A stretch of 41,450 nucleotides of DNA from Streptomyces sparsogenes (GTDB lineage: Bacteria; Actinomycetota; Actinomycetes; Streptomycetales; Streptomycetaceae). Under the pieces are notes generated by a model, which saw nothing but the letters and a program-made list of their open reading frames with translations, did no database searches and had not been told where the DNA came from. Both the position numbers and the translations under genes were made by a program. The DNA is taken from NCBI RefSeq assembly GCF_001704635.1, contig NZ_MAXF01000146.1, positions 1-41,450 on the forward strand. The letters are read 5' to 3'. Numbering within the stretch: position 1 is the stretch's first letter; every line of letters begins with the position of its first letter. This document shows, piece by piece, positions 9,175-17,040 of the stretch.

Positions 9175-10034
9175 CCCGTCCCCCCGGCCGCGCCGCCGCG
9201 CCGCGCCCCTCCGTCCCGGCGTCGGGCGTACGCGCCACCGCGCGGATCACCGCCGAGGCGGACGGGCGCGGCGGCACCGCGCTGCCGGTGCTCGCCGGGG
9301 ACGGGCCGCTGGCGCCGCGCCGGACCCGCGGCGCGGGGGCCACCGCGCGGGTCACCCTGGTGGGGGCCATGAGCGGGCCGCTCGGCGGCGACCGGATCGC
9401 CCTGGAGGTGGTGACCGGGCCCGGGGCGCGTCTGTGTGTCGGCTCGGCGGCGGCCACCCTCGCCCTGCCCGGCCGGTCGGCCGAACCCGCCCACTACGAC
9501 ATCCGGCTCACCGTCGGCGACGGCGCGACGCTGTGCTGGCTCCCCGAGCCGCTCATCTCCGCCCGCGGCAGCGACCTGAGGATGACCTGCCGCGTCGAAC
9601 TCGCCCCCACCGCCCGCCTGCTGCTGCGCGAGGAGCAGGTCCTCGGCCGGTACGGCGAGCCGCCGGGCCGGCTGACGAGCCGTCTGACCGTGCGCCGCGC
9701 CGGGCGGCCCCTGCTGGACCAGGAGTTCGGCTACGGGTCCGGGACGCCGGGGTGGGACGGCGGGGCGGTCCTCGGCGGGCACCGGGCGGCCGGTCAGCTC
9801 CTCCTCGTCGACCCGGCCTTCGAGGACGAGCCCCCGCCCGCCCGGCCGCTCGGCGAGAGCGCGGTCCTCACCCCGCTCGCCGGCCCGGCCGCCCTGGTCA
9901 CCGCCGTGGCCCCGGACGCGCTGCGGCTGCGGCGGCTGTTCGACGGGGTGGCCGGTGCCGAGGGGCCGCGCATGACGGGATGTTCATGGGTTGACAAAGA
10001 AACCCCGGTTTGCCCTGTACCGACCGCTCGGTGA
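9171..10034 (+). CDS. ureD: Urease accessory protein UreD (UreH)
   Basis: A 287-residue UreD. The GTG start overlaps the ureG stop. Family features are LGGDRIALEVVTGPGARL, the beta-rich middle with WLPEPLISARGSDL, and LLREEQVLGRYGEPPGRL. UreD binds UreC directly and scaffolds UreF and UreG for nickel insertion. The last 22 residues or so do not look like the family and run through a promoter-like sequence, so the natural C-terminus may have been extended by loss of an earlier stop. It closes the urease operon. Confidence 0.9.
9991..10020 (+). promoter_or_regulatory. Probable promoter for the S33 peptidase gene, inside the 3' end of ureD
   Basis: A perfect TTGACA (9991-9996), an 18-base spacer and CTGTAC (10015-10020) give a sigma-HrdB-like promoter. 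The predicted start near 10027 leaves a leader of about 75 bases before the ATG at 10101. Confidence 0.5.
10019..10032. promoter_or_regulatory. Operator-like inverted repeat ACCGA-N4-TCGGT
   Basis: ACCGACCGCTCGGT has perfect 5-base arms and overlaps the proposed -10 and start site. Sites of this look are common for TetR-type regulators; the regulator is unknown. Confidence 0.35.
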
Positions 10035-10100
10035 GGCGCGAGGATCCTCCTGACACTCGGTGATCACCGCCGCCCCGCGCGGCGCGACACAGCAGGGGGG

Positions 10101-11699
10101 ATGACCTACGTGAGACGGACAGCAATGCTCGGCGCGGCCGGAAGCGTGCTCACCGGCGCGCTGGTAGCCGGAGCACTGGCCACGCCCATGGCCAGCGCCA
10201 AGGGGAGGGTGCCGGGCGGCGCGGCGGAGGCGGCCGGCGTGCGGATCGCCGCGGCCAGGGCCGCCGAGGCGGGCATCGACTGGCAGGACTGCCCGGCCGA
10301 CTGGAGCCTGGAGAAGCCCATCCAGTGCGGTTATGTGACCGTCCCGCTCGACTACGCCAAGCCCAACGGGCGCACCATCAAGCTCGCCGTGGACCGGATC
10401 GGCAACACCGGCGGCGCCGCCGAGCGCCAGGGCGCGCTGATCTACAACCCGGGCGGCCCCGGCGGCTCCGGTCTGAAGTTCCCGCGCCGGGTCACCACCA
10501 AGAACCCGCTGTGGACGAAGACCTCGAAGGCGTACGACTTCGTCGGCTTCGACCCGCGCGGCGTCGGCCACTCCACCGCCATCTCCTGTGTCGACCCGCA
10601 GGAGTACGTCAAGGCGCCCAAGGCGGACCCGGTGCCCGACAGCGAGGCGGACAAGCGCGCCCAGCGCAAGCTGGCCAAGGAGTACGCGCAGGGCTGCAAG
10701 GAGCGCAGCGGCTGGATGCTGCCGTACCTGACGACGCCGAACACCGCGCGCGACATCGACGTCATCCGGGCCGCGCTCGGCGAGAAGAAGCTCAACTACC
10801 TCGGCGTGTCCTACGGCACCTACATCGGTGGAGTGTACGCGACGCTCTTCCCGACCCATGTGCGCCGCATGATCGTCGACAGCGTGGTCAACCCCTCGCG
10901 GGAGAAGATCTGGTACCAGGCCAACCTGGACCAGGACATCGCCTTCGAGACGCGCTGGAAGGACTGGACGGCGTGGGTGGCCAAGAACGACGCCACCTAC
11001 CACATCGGCGACACCCAGGCGAAGGTCCAGAAGCAGTGGGAGACGCTGCGCGCGGCCGCCAAGAAGCACCCGATCGGCGGGGTGGTCGGCCCGGCCGAGC
11101 TGGTGGGCTTCTTCCAGAGCGCGCCGTACTACGACTCGTCGTGGGCCCCGGTGGCCGCGGTGTGGAGCGCCTACCTCGCCGGTGACGAGCAGCGGCTCGT
11201 CGAGGCCGCGGGACCGGACCTGTCCGACACCGCGGGCAACATCGCCTCCGAGAACGGCAACGCCGTCTACACGGCGGTGGAGTGCGTGGACGCCAAGTGG
11301 CCGAGCGACTGGCGGACCTGGGACCGGGACAACACCCGGCTGCACCGGGACTACCCGTTCATGACCTGGGCGAACGCCTGGATGAACCTGCCGTGTGCGA
11401 CCTGGGGCGTCCCGCAGCGGACCCCGCTGGAGGTCGGCGCGTCCAAGGGCCTGCCCACGACGCTCATCGTGCAGAGCACGCGCGACGCCGCCACCCCGTA
11501 CGACGGAGCCGTCGAGCTGCACAAGCGGCTGAAGGGCTCGCGCCTGATCACGGAGAAGGACGCGGGCTCGCACGGGGTCACCGGTCTGGTGAACCCGTGC
11601 GTCAACGACCGGGTGGACGCCTACCTGCTCACCGGCGAGGTGGACGGCCAGGACGTGACGTGCGGCCCGCACGCCACTCCCGTCCCGGCCGCCAAGTAG
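10101..11699 (+). CDS. Secreted alpha/beta hydrolase, tripeptidyl-aminopeptidase type (peptidase S33)
   Basis: A 532-residue exported enzyme. ATG follows AGGGGGG. A signal peptide is clear: basic YVRR, a hydrophobic stretch to about residue 28, and cleavage after MASA. There is no lipobox, so it should be released. The oxyanion-side motif is NPGGPGGSG, the nucleophile Ser lies in GVSYGT (about residue 237), the acid is in STRDAATPYDGA, and the catalytic His in GSHGV; the C-terminal TAP-like domain carries the last two. Related Streptomyces enzymes (Tap, SlpD/SlpE type) remove short peptides from exported proteins. Substrate is not predictable. It has its own promoter inside ureD and ends in a strong hairpin. 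Confidence 0.9.
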   Translation: MTYVRRTAMLGAAGSVLTGALVAGALATPMASAKGRVPGGAAEAAGVRIAAARAAEAGIDWQDCPADWSLEKPIQCGYVTVPLDYAKPNGRTIKLAVDRIGNTGGAAERQGALIYNPGGPGGSGLKFPRRVTTKNPLWTKTSKAYDFVGFDPRGVGHSTAISCVDPQEYVKAPKADPVPDSEADKRAQRKLAKEYAQGCKERSGWMLPYLTTPNTARDIDVIRAALGEKKLNYLGVSYGTYIGGVYATLFPTHVRRMIVDSVVNPSREKIWYQANLDQDIAFETRWKDWTAWVAKNDATYHIGDTQAKVQKQWETLRAAAKKHPIGGVVGPAELVGFFQSAPYYDSSWAPVAAVWSAYLAGDEQRLVEAAGPDLSDTAGNIASENGNAVYTAVECVDAKWPSDWRTWDRDNTRLHRDYPFMTWANAWMNLPCATWGVPQRTPLEVGASKGLPTTLIVQSTRDAATPYDGAVELHKRLKGSRLITEKDAGSHGVTGLVNPCVNDRVDAYLLTGEVDGQDVTCGPHATPVPAAK

Positions 11700-11713
11700 C
11701 CGGACCGGACCGG

Positions 11714-11760
11714 CCGGGCCCCGTCCCGGGGGCGGAAACGCACCCCGGGACGGGGCCCGG
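11714..11760. terminator. 18-base perfect inverted repeat between convergent genes
   Basis: Arms 11714-11731 and 11743-11760 are perfectly complementary with an 11-base loop. There is no U-run, as is usual in Streptomyces. It sits between convergent genes and probably terminates both. Confidence 0.8.
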
Positions 11761-11797
11761 TGCCGTCGGCGTGCCCGTCGGCGCGCTGTGGCGGCCC

Positions 11798-12661
11798 TCA
11801 GACGGCGGCGGCCGTGCCGAACGCGGCGGCGAACGCGGCCCGCGTGGGGGAGTCCGCGCGCCGGTCGAGCACGGCGAACACGACGCGCTCGAAGCGTCCG
11901 GCGAAGCGCCCGGCGCCCGTCAGACGGTCGCGGAACGCTCCGGCCACCTCCGCCGGGTCGTTGCGGAACACCCCGCACCCCCAGGCGCCCAGCACCAGGC
12001 GGCGGTACCCGTGGGCGACGGCCACCTCCAGCACCCGCCCGGCGCGCGCGGCCAGCGCCTTGGGCACGGCGGCCACCAGCTCGGGCGTGCGCTGGGCGAT
12101 CACCCCGGCGTTGGGCGCGGCCGAGGTCAGGAAGCCGACCTCGTACCAGTCGTCCAGCAGAGCGCCCCGGTCGTCGCGGAAGACCGGGACGCCGGGGGAG
12201 TGGATGACCCGATCGCTGTAGAAGGGGCTCGGGTCGGCCCGGTGGGCGGCGTAGAACTCCGGCGCGGCGCGCAGGCACGCGTACAGCGCCGAGGCCCGGC
12301 ACAGTGCCTCCTCCTGCGCCTGCGCGCCATTGAGATAGCCGCCGCCGGGGTTGCGGGCGGAGGCGAAGTTCAGCACGGCGACGGCCCCGCCGGCCCCCTC
12401 CGCCCGCTCGGCCTCGCGGGTCAGTCTGCGCGCGGCCTCCAGGCTGCTCTCCCCGGTCACCTGGAACCGCGTGGCGCGGTCCGCCGGACCCGCCTCGCGC
12501 TCGGCGCGGACCACCGGCCCGGGCCCGTGGAGCCGGGTCGCCCCGACGGCCCGGGCGATCGGCCCCTCGAGGGACACCTGGTGTCCCCGGGGCGCCCGGT
12601 ACCGCCCCTCGGCGACGATCCGTTCCGTCTCCTTGGCGATACCGCGCAACCGCGCACTCAT
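11798..12661 (-). CDS. Microbial poly(ADP-ribose) glycohydrolase-like protein (TIGR02452/DUF2263 family)
   Basis: A 287-residue protein with the PARG signature, a Gly-rich loop and catalytic glutamates: NPGGGYLNGAQAQEEAL at about residues 103-119 (GGG-x(6)-QEE spacing). Other conserved pieces are AVLNFASA just before it, YSDRVIHSPGV, and LVLGAWGCGVFRNDP near the C-terminus, which is shared by macrodomain-fold PARGs. Bacterial PARGs remove ADP-ribose chains from proteins. The ATG has a GGAGG 6 bases upstream. It stands alone on the minus strand between a convergent peptidase and the upstream epimerase-like gene. I see no ADP-ribosyltransferase (PARP) in the window, so the modifying enzyme is elsewhere or exogenous. 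Confidence 0.88.
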   Translation of the reverse strand: MSARLRGIAKETERIVAEGRYRAPRGHQVSLEGPIARAVGATRLHGPGPVVRAEREAGPADRATRFQVTGESSLEAARRLTREAERAEGAGGAVAVLNFASARNPGGGYLNGAQAQEEALCRASALYACLRAAPEFYAAHRADPSPFYSDRVIHSPGVPVFRDDRGALLDDWYEVGFLTSAAPNAGVIAQRTPELVAAVPKALAARAGRVLEVAVAHGYRRLVLGAWGCGVFRNDPAEVAGAFRDRLTGAGRFAGRFERVVFAVLDRRADSPTRAAFAAAFGTAAAV

Positions 12662-12734
12662 CCGCGTACCTCCGCGCGTACCTGGGTCGTTCCGGCCCGA
12701 GGCTACGGGCCGGAACGATCACGGCGCGAGGGAA

Positions 12735-13787
12735 TTACCGCCGGGCCTCGGCCAGCCACGCGTCCTCCGCGGCGTAGTCGAAGAGGTCCTGTGGCGGTCC
12801 GTACGCCTTCGCCATGAGGGGGAACGCCTCGCGCCAGTCCCGGCCGTCCGCCAGTTGACGGGCGATCCACTCCACCGTCTCCGGCAGCGATGCGGCGTAG
12901 CCGGTCACCGCCCGGTAGCCCAGCTCGCGCTCGGCCGCCGACATGTCGAACACCACCGGCCGGGGCGTGCTCCAGGGGGTGGTCCCCAGACCCGGGCGCG
13001 GCGGCTCGCCGTCGATCGTGATCAGCTCGCTGGTGGCGCCCATCGCCGCGTCCACCGCCGCCGCGATCTCCGCGACCGTCGGCGCCTGCGGGTCGCCCGC
13101 GTTGAGCACCCGTGAGCCGGGCTTGCCGGCGGCGAGCCGCACCAGCTCGGCCAGGTTGTCCACGTGGACCGGGTGGAAGCGGCTGGCGCCCCCGTGGGCG
13201 AGGATCCGCACCGGCCGCCGGTCGAGCACCCGCTTGACGAAGTACGCCTCGCGCGGCAGGGGGCTGTACGGGCCGTGGATCGCCCCGGCCCGCAGCAGCG
13301 TCGTCGGCAGCCGGTCCCCGGCCTCCAGCAACCGCAGCTCCAGCGCGCGCTTGGCCGTGCTGTGGGTGGCCTCGCTCGGCGGGACGGTCGGCTGCGACTC
13401 GGGGATGGGCACGGGGTAGTCCGGAAAGCCGTCCGGTTGGCCCTGGGTGTCGAAGCCACGGCCCCGGTCGTCCTGGTACACCATGCAGCTGGAGATCACC
13501 ACCGCCGAGCCGATCCGGTCCGCGAGGCCGAGCAACTGGTCGGCGTGGCGCTCGCCGTAGGCCACGCAGTCCAGCAGCACATCACAGCCGTCCCCGAGAG
13601 CGGCCGCCAGCGCGGCGTCGTCCTCCCGGTCGACGGCCACCGTCCGTACGTCCTTCGGCCACCGCTCGTCCCGGCCGCCGCCGCGCGAGGCGGCCCGCAC
13701 CTCCCATCCCTCCGCGGCGAGCGCGCGCACCGCCGCCCGCCCGATCTGTCCCGACGCCCCGATCACGAATGCGTTTCCCCTGGTCAT
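12735..13787 (-). CDS. NAD-dependent epimerase/dehydratase-family protein
   Basis: A 350-residue extended-SDR protein. The nucleotide site is VIGASGQIGRAAVRAL (GxxGxxG), followed by DCVAYG and the strand VVISSCMVYQD. The usual catalytic YxxxK is not intact: the position reads THSTAKRAL, with Lys kept but Tyr replaced by a Ser/His region. The substrate half contains FHPVHVDNLAELV, typical for the family. With the Tyr missing it may bind rather than convert a nucleotide sugar, or be a reductase-like sensor. Substrate unknown. The minus-strand order suggests possible co-transcription with the PARG-like gene 73 bases downstream. Confidence 0.8.
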   Translation of the reverse strand: MTRGNAFVIGASGQIGRAAVRALAAEGWEVRAASRGGGRDERWPKDVRTVAVDREDDAALAAALGDGCDVLLDCVAYGERHADQLLGLADRIGSAVVISSCMVYQDDRGRGFDTQGQPDGFPDYPVPIPESQPTVPPSEATHSTAKRALELRLLEAGDRLPTTLLRAGAIHGPYSPLPREAYFVKRVLDRRPVRILAHGGASRFHPVHVDNLAELVRLAAGKPGSRVLNAGDPQAPTVAEIAAAVDAAMGATSELITIDGEPPRPGLGTTPWSTPRPVVFDMSAAERELGYRAVTGYAASLPETVEWIARQLADGRDWREAFPLMAKAYGPPQDLFDYAAEDAWLAEARR

Positions 13788-13863
13788 GGCCGGACGCTAC
13801 GGGCCCGCCCGGTGCCCGTGCCAGGCCCGTTCGCCCTGCGCTGATCTGCTCTGGGCAGAGCGG

Positions 13864-13911
13864 CCCCAAGGCTCACCCCAAGGCTCACCCCAAGGCTCAC
13901 CCCAAGGCTCA
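13864..13911. repeat. Four perfect tandem copies of a 12-base unit (CCCCAAGGCTCA)
   Basis: Copies begin at 13864, 13876, 13888 and 13900 without mismatch. It lies in the 339-base gene-free stretch between the divergent epimerase-like gene and the conservon. Confidence 0.95.
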
Positions 13912-14126
13912 AAACAGCTCGAAGAGACAAGGGAAATGAAAGAACCTGATCGGTTTCTGCGCTATTTCAATTCATACTCCTGTCCATTACTGAGAAAAAC
14001 GCATATTCGTCTCGACATCCGGGGAAAGCGCTAAGCTCCTGGGCTCATAGCGAGCTCTTCCCCGTCCCACGGGCGCCTCGCACGCGTTTCCCCACCCTCT
14101 TCTCCTTGCCGTATCTAAGGACGCCC
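13912..14126. promoter_or_regulatory. AT-rich leader region upstream of the conservon
   Basis: This stretch is much richer in A and T than the rest of the window, for example around 13921-14010. It must hold the conservon promoter, but I cannot place a -35/-10 pair with confidence: TAAGCT at 14032 and CATATT at 14002 are candidate -10 boxes without good -35 partners. A 32-codon open frame (13936-14034) is described under findings. Nothing else is seen here. Confidence 0.4.
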
Positions 14127-15650
14127 ATGGTTTTTGCTGGCTCGTCAGCCGGAGGCCGGCGACCCGCCTCCGCGCTCTTATGGCTGATCCCTCCCGCCGC
14201 GACGGCGCTGACCGCGGCGCTGGCCATGACCCGGGTCCCGGCCGGCGCGCGGGCCGCGGCCGTCTGGTGCGGCCTGGCGGCGACGCTCGCGGTGGCCGTG
14301 GCGGCGGCGGAGGCGGTGCGCCGCGGGCACGCCATCGCGGCCCTGCGCCTGAGGGCCGCCGAGCGGGAGGCCGCCCTGCGACAGCGCCTGGTCGACCAGG
14401 AGAGGGAGACCAGGCGGCTGGCCAAGGAGCTGCTCCCCGCCGCGGTGGCCCGGCTGCGGGCCGGTGCGGAGCCCGACCACGTGATGAAGGACATCGACCA
14501 CTCGCCGTGCCTCGACCCGGACTTCGAGTCCGCGCACCGCGCGGTCCTGGAGGCGATGCTGCACACCGTGCGGACCGAGGAGGACCTCAGGGAGGCCGCG
14601 GAGCAGGCCTTCGTCAACATCGCCCGCCGCGTGCAGGCCATCGTCAACCAGCAGGCCATGGACGTGCGGGACATGGAGGACAAGCACGGCGCCGACCCCG
14701 AGGTGTTCAGCGACCTGCTCCACCTCGACCACGGGAACGCGCTCATCGGCAGGATGGCCGACAGCATCGCCGTGCTCGGCGGCTCCCGCCCGGGCCGCCA
14801 GTGGCAGAACCCGATCCCGCTGTACAACGTCTGCCGCGGCGCCATGTCGCGGATCCTGGAGTACCAGCGGGTCGATCTCCACTCGGTGGCGGACGTCGGC
14901 ATCGTCGGCCCCAGCGTCGAGCCGCTGATCCACGCCATGGCCGAACTGCTGGACAACGCCACCCGCTACTCCCCGCCGAAGACCCGGGTGCACCTGACCG
15001 CGGTCGAGGTCCAGTCCGGCGTCGCCATCGAGATCGAGGACGCCGGGGTCGGCCTGACCGAGGAGGCGCGCAGGCGCACCGACCTGGTGCTCGCCCACGC
15101 CCCGAGCGGCCTCGACCTCAAGGACCTGGGCGAGACACCACGCCTGGGGCTCGCGGTGGTCGGCCGGCTCGCCGCCAGATACCGGTTCCAGTTCTCGCTG
15201 CGCCCCTCGGCGTACGGCGGCGTCCGCGCGGTCCTGGTCATCCCGAAGGACATCACCTGCACCACCCCCGCGCCCGGCGGCATGATCGCCATCGCCGCCA
15301 AGCTGCCCCCGCCCAAGCCGGTGCGGCGCCCGACGCCCACCCCGGCGCCCACCCCGGTGGCGGCCCGGACCGGCCCGGACGAGTTCGGCCGCGTCCCGCT
15401 GCCGCACAACACGGCCGGCCTCCCGCAGCGGCGCCGCCGGATGCCCCAGGCCGTCCGGGGCCGGGCCGGCGCGAGCCCCGCTCAGCCGGGCCCCCCGGCC
15501 CCCACATCGGCGGAGCCGCCCGTGCAGCCGGGCCTGTGGCTGGCCCCGTTCTTCAACGGGATTTCCGGCGCGGCCGAGAACACCGAATCCGGCCGCCCGC
15601 CCCGTGATGACCCCTCGCACACCTCGAACGAGTCGGATAAGGGTGAATAG
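14127..15650 (+). CDS. cvnA: Conservon sensor kinase-like protein CvnA
   Basis: A 507-residue membrane-anchored ATPase, first gene of a conservon. ATG is preceded by AAGGA at 14116-14120. Two hydrophobic helices occur at about residues 16-34 and 42-61 with almost no loop between, so the sensor part is cytoplasmic. A coiled region follows, then LLHLDHGNALIGR with the His found in nitrate-sensor-like kinases. The HATPase part has N-box AELLDNATRYSPP, G1 IEDAGVGL and LGLAVVGRLAARY. The C-terminal 110 residues are Pro-rich and disordered. CvnA proteins form a membrane complex with CvnB, C and D, likened to a G-protein-coupled system. The cvnBCD genes follow directly. Confidence 0.92.
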   Translation: MVFAGSSAGGRRPASALLWLIPPAATALTAALAMTRVPAGARAAAVWCGLAATLAVAVAAAEAVRRGHAIAALRLRAAEREAALRQRLVDQERETRRLAKELLPAAVARLRAGAEPDHVMKDIDHSPCLDPDFESAHRAVLEAMLHTVRTEEDLREAAEQAFVNIARRVQAIVNQQAMDVRDMEDKHGADPEVFSDLLHLDHGNALIGRMADSIAVLGGSRPGRQWQNPIPLYNVCRGAMSRILEYQRVDLHSVADVGIVGPSVEPLIHAMAELLDNATRYSPPKTRVHLTAVEVQSGVAIEIEDAGVGLTEEARRRTDLVLAHAPSGLDLKDLGETPRLGLAVVGRLAARYRFQFSLRPSAYGGVRAVLVIPKDITCTTPAPGGMIAIAAKLPPPKPVRRPTPTPAPTPVAARTGPDEFGRVPLPHNTAGLPQRRRRMPQAVRGRAGASPAQPGPPAPTSAEPPVQPGLWLAPFFNGISGAAENTESGRPPRDDPSHTSNESDKGE

Positions 15651-15654
15651 GAAA

Positions 15655-16062
15655 GTGACGCAACCGCGGTACAACATGGACTGGATGCTCCGGGACCTGA
15701 TGAAAAGCGTTCCGCAGACCCGCCACGTGGTGCTCCTCTCCTCGGACGGCCTGTGCATGGCACGACTCGGCGCCGACGAGGAGACCGCCGACCGGCTCGC
15801 CGCCGCCTGCGCCGGGCTGCAGAGCCTGGCCGGGGCGATCGCCGCCGAACTCCCCGAGGGCGACGGGCGGATGAGACTGGTCGCCATCGAGGTCGGCGGC
15901 GGGTTCTTCTATCTGATGGCGGCGGGCGTCGGAGCGTATCTGGCGGTGCTGGCCGAGGCCGGCGTGGACGCCGGGCTCATGGGCCAGTGCATGAGGAGCC
16001 TGGTCGCCCGGCTCGGCGAGCACCTGAGCAGCCCACCCCGGGTCGACGGGCGGACGGCGTGA
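15655..16062 (+). CDS. cvnB: Conservon roadblock/LC7 protein CvnB
   Basis: A 135-residue roadblock/LC7-domain protein. The GTG start lies 4 bases after the cvnA stop, giving VTQPRYNMDWMLRDLMKSVP; this MDWML(R/K)DL opening is typical of CvnB. The core LLSSDGLCMARLGAD and the ending with a Leu-rich helix fit the fold, which often acts as a GTPase-activating or docking partner of small GTPases. By position it should work with the GTPase encoded two genes downstream. An ATG at 15676 is an alternative start but would cut the conserved N-terminus. Confidence 0.92.
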   Translation: MTQPRYNMDWMLRDLMKSVPQTRHVVLLSSDGLCMARLGADEETADRLAAACAGLQSLAGAIAAELPEGDGRMRLVAIEVGGGFFYLMAAGVGAYLAVLAEAGVDAGLMGQCMRSLVARLGEHLSSPPRVDGRTA

Positions 16063-16418
16063 GCGAACCTCGGCGGCGCTGGGCCGAAGGCGTCCCCGAC
16101 CGGCTGTACACCGTCACCGAGGACCGCGCGCCCACCACCGAGCGGGCGTACGTGGACCTGGTCACCCTGGTCGTGGCGCGGGCCGAGCCGGAGGCGGGGA
16201 CCCGCCCCGAGTGCGCCGCCGTGCTGAGGATGTGCCAGTTCCCGCTGTCCGTCGCGGAGATCTCCGCGTATCTGGCCCTGCCCGTCTCCGCGGTCACCGT
16301 GGTGCTCGCCGAGCTGCTCCGGAACCACCAGGTGGAAACCCGGGCGCCGATCCCCGCCGCCGAGCTGCCCGACCCCGAACTCCTCCAGGCGGTGATGCAT
16401 GGACTACAGAAGCTCTGA
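16059..16418 (+). CDS. cvnC: Conservon DUF742 protein CvnC
   Basis: A 119-residue DUF742 protein. Its GTG overlaps the end of cvnB by 4 bases. It carries RLYTVTEDRAPTTERAYVDLVTLV, a version of the family opening, then a winged-helix-like segment (QFPLSVAEISAYLALPVSAV). The C-terminal HGLQKL ends 20 bases inside cvnD, so all genes of the cluster are translationally coupled. DUF742 proteins bridge CvnA/B and the GTPase; a DNA-binding role has been suggested from the helix-turn-helix look but is not shown. Confidence 0.92.
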   Translation: MSEPRRRWAEGVPDRLYTVTEDRAPTTERAYVDLVTLVVARAEPEAGTRPECAAVLRMCQFPLSVAEISAYLALPVSAVTVVLAELLRNHQVETRAPIPAAELPDPELLQAVMHGLQKL

Positions 16419-17040
16419 GGCGCTCCTCGGCCCCGAACCGCCCGCCGGACCGCGCGGCGAGGACGTCCTGCCGCCCTCGGTGAGCGCGGCCGTCAAGGTG
16501 GTGATCGTCGGGGGGTTCGGGGTCGGCAAGACGACCATGGTCGGCTCGGTGAGCGAGATCCGGCCGCTGACCACCGAGGAGACCATGACCCGGGCCGGGG
16601 TCGGCATCGACGACCTCGCCGGGGTGGAGGGCAAGACCGAGACCACCGTGGCGATGGACTTCGGCCGGATCAGCCTGAACGACCGGCTGGTGCTCTACCT
16701 CTTCGGCACGCCCGGCCAGGAGCGCTTCTGGTTCCTGTGGGACGGCCTGTTCGAGGGCGCCCTCGGCGCCGTCGTCCTCATCGACACCCGGCGCCTCGAG
16801 GTCGGCTTCGATGTGATCGGCCGGCTGGAGGAGCGCGCCGTGCCCTTCGTCGTCGCCGTCAACGCCTTCCCCGACGCCCCCGTCCACCCCATGGCGGAGC
16901 TGCGCGCCGCGATGGACCTGCCCGACTCCGTACCCATGATCGACTGCGATGCCCGGGACCGCGGGTCCAGCCGCGACACCCTGCTGACCCTGGTCCGCTA
17001 TCTGCGGTCCCTCATCGCCGTGCCCCCGGAGACCCCGTGA
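16399..17040 (+). CDS. cvnD: Conservon small GTPase CvnD
   Basis: A 213-residue ATP/GTP-binding protein of the MglA/Ras-like type found in conservons. The P-loop is VGGFGVGKTT; the switch region follows with LTTEETMTRAGVG; Walker B / G3 is LFGTPGQERFWFLWD; and the specificity loop reads VAVNAF, where Ras-like GTPases have NKxD. The N-terminal 30 residues are variable and end in VKVVIVGG. It is thought to be recruited to the membrane by CvnA. The ATG lies within cvnC. Its stop overlaps the GTG of the P450. Confidence 0.93.
   Translation: MDYRSSEALLGPEPPAGPRGEDVLPPSVSAAVKVVIVGGFGVGKTTMVGSVSEIRPLTTEETMTRAGVGIDDLAGVEGKTETTVAMDFGRISLNDRLVLYLFGTPGQERFWFLWDGLFEGALGAVVLIDTRRLEVGFDVIGRLEERAVPFVVAVNAFPDAPVHPMAELRAAMDLPDSVPMIDCDARDRGSSRDTLLTLVRYLRSLIAVPPETP

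Noticed and set aside
9984..12722. A 912-codon minus-strand frame across the peptidase and PARG-like genes
   Set aside because: It is out of frame with the PARG-like gene and antisense to the peptidase.
13786..14034. An 82-codon plus-strand frame containing the 12-base repeats
   Set aside because: Starts inside the start codon of the divergent gene with no ribosome site; the repeat-coded GSPQ units look incidental. Only the downstream ATG at 13936 has some support.
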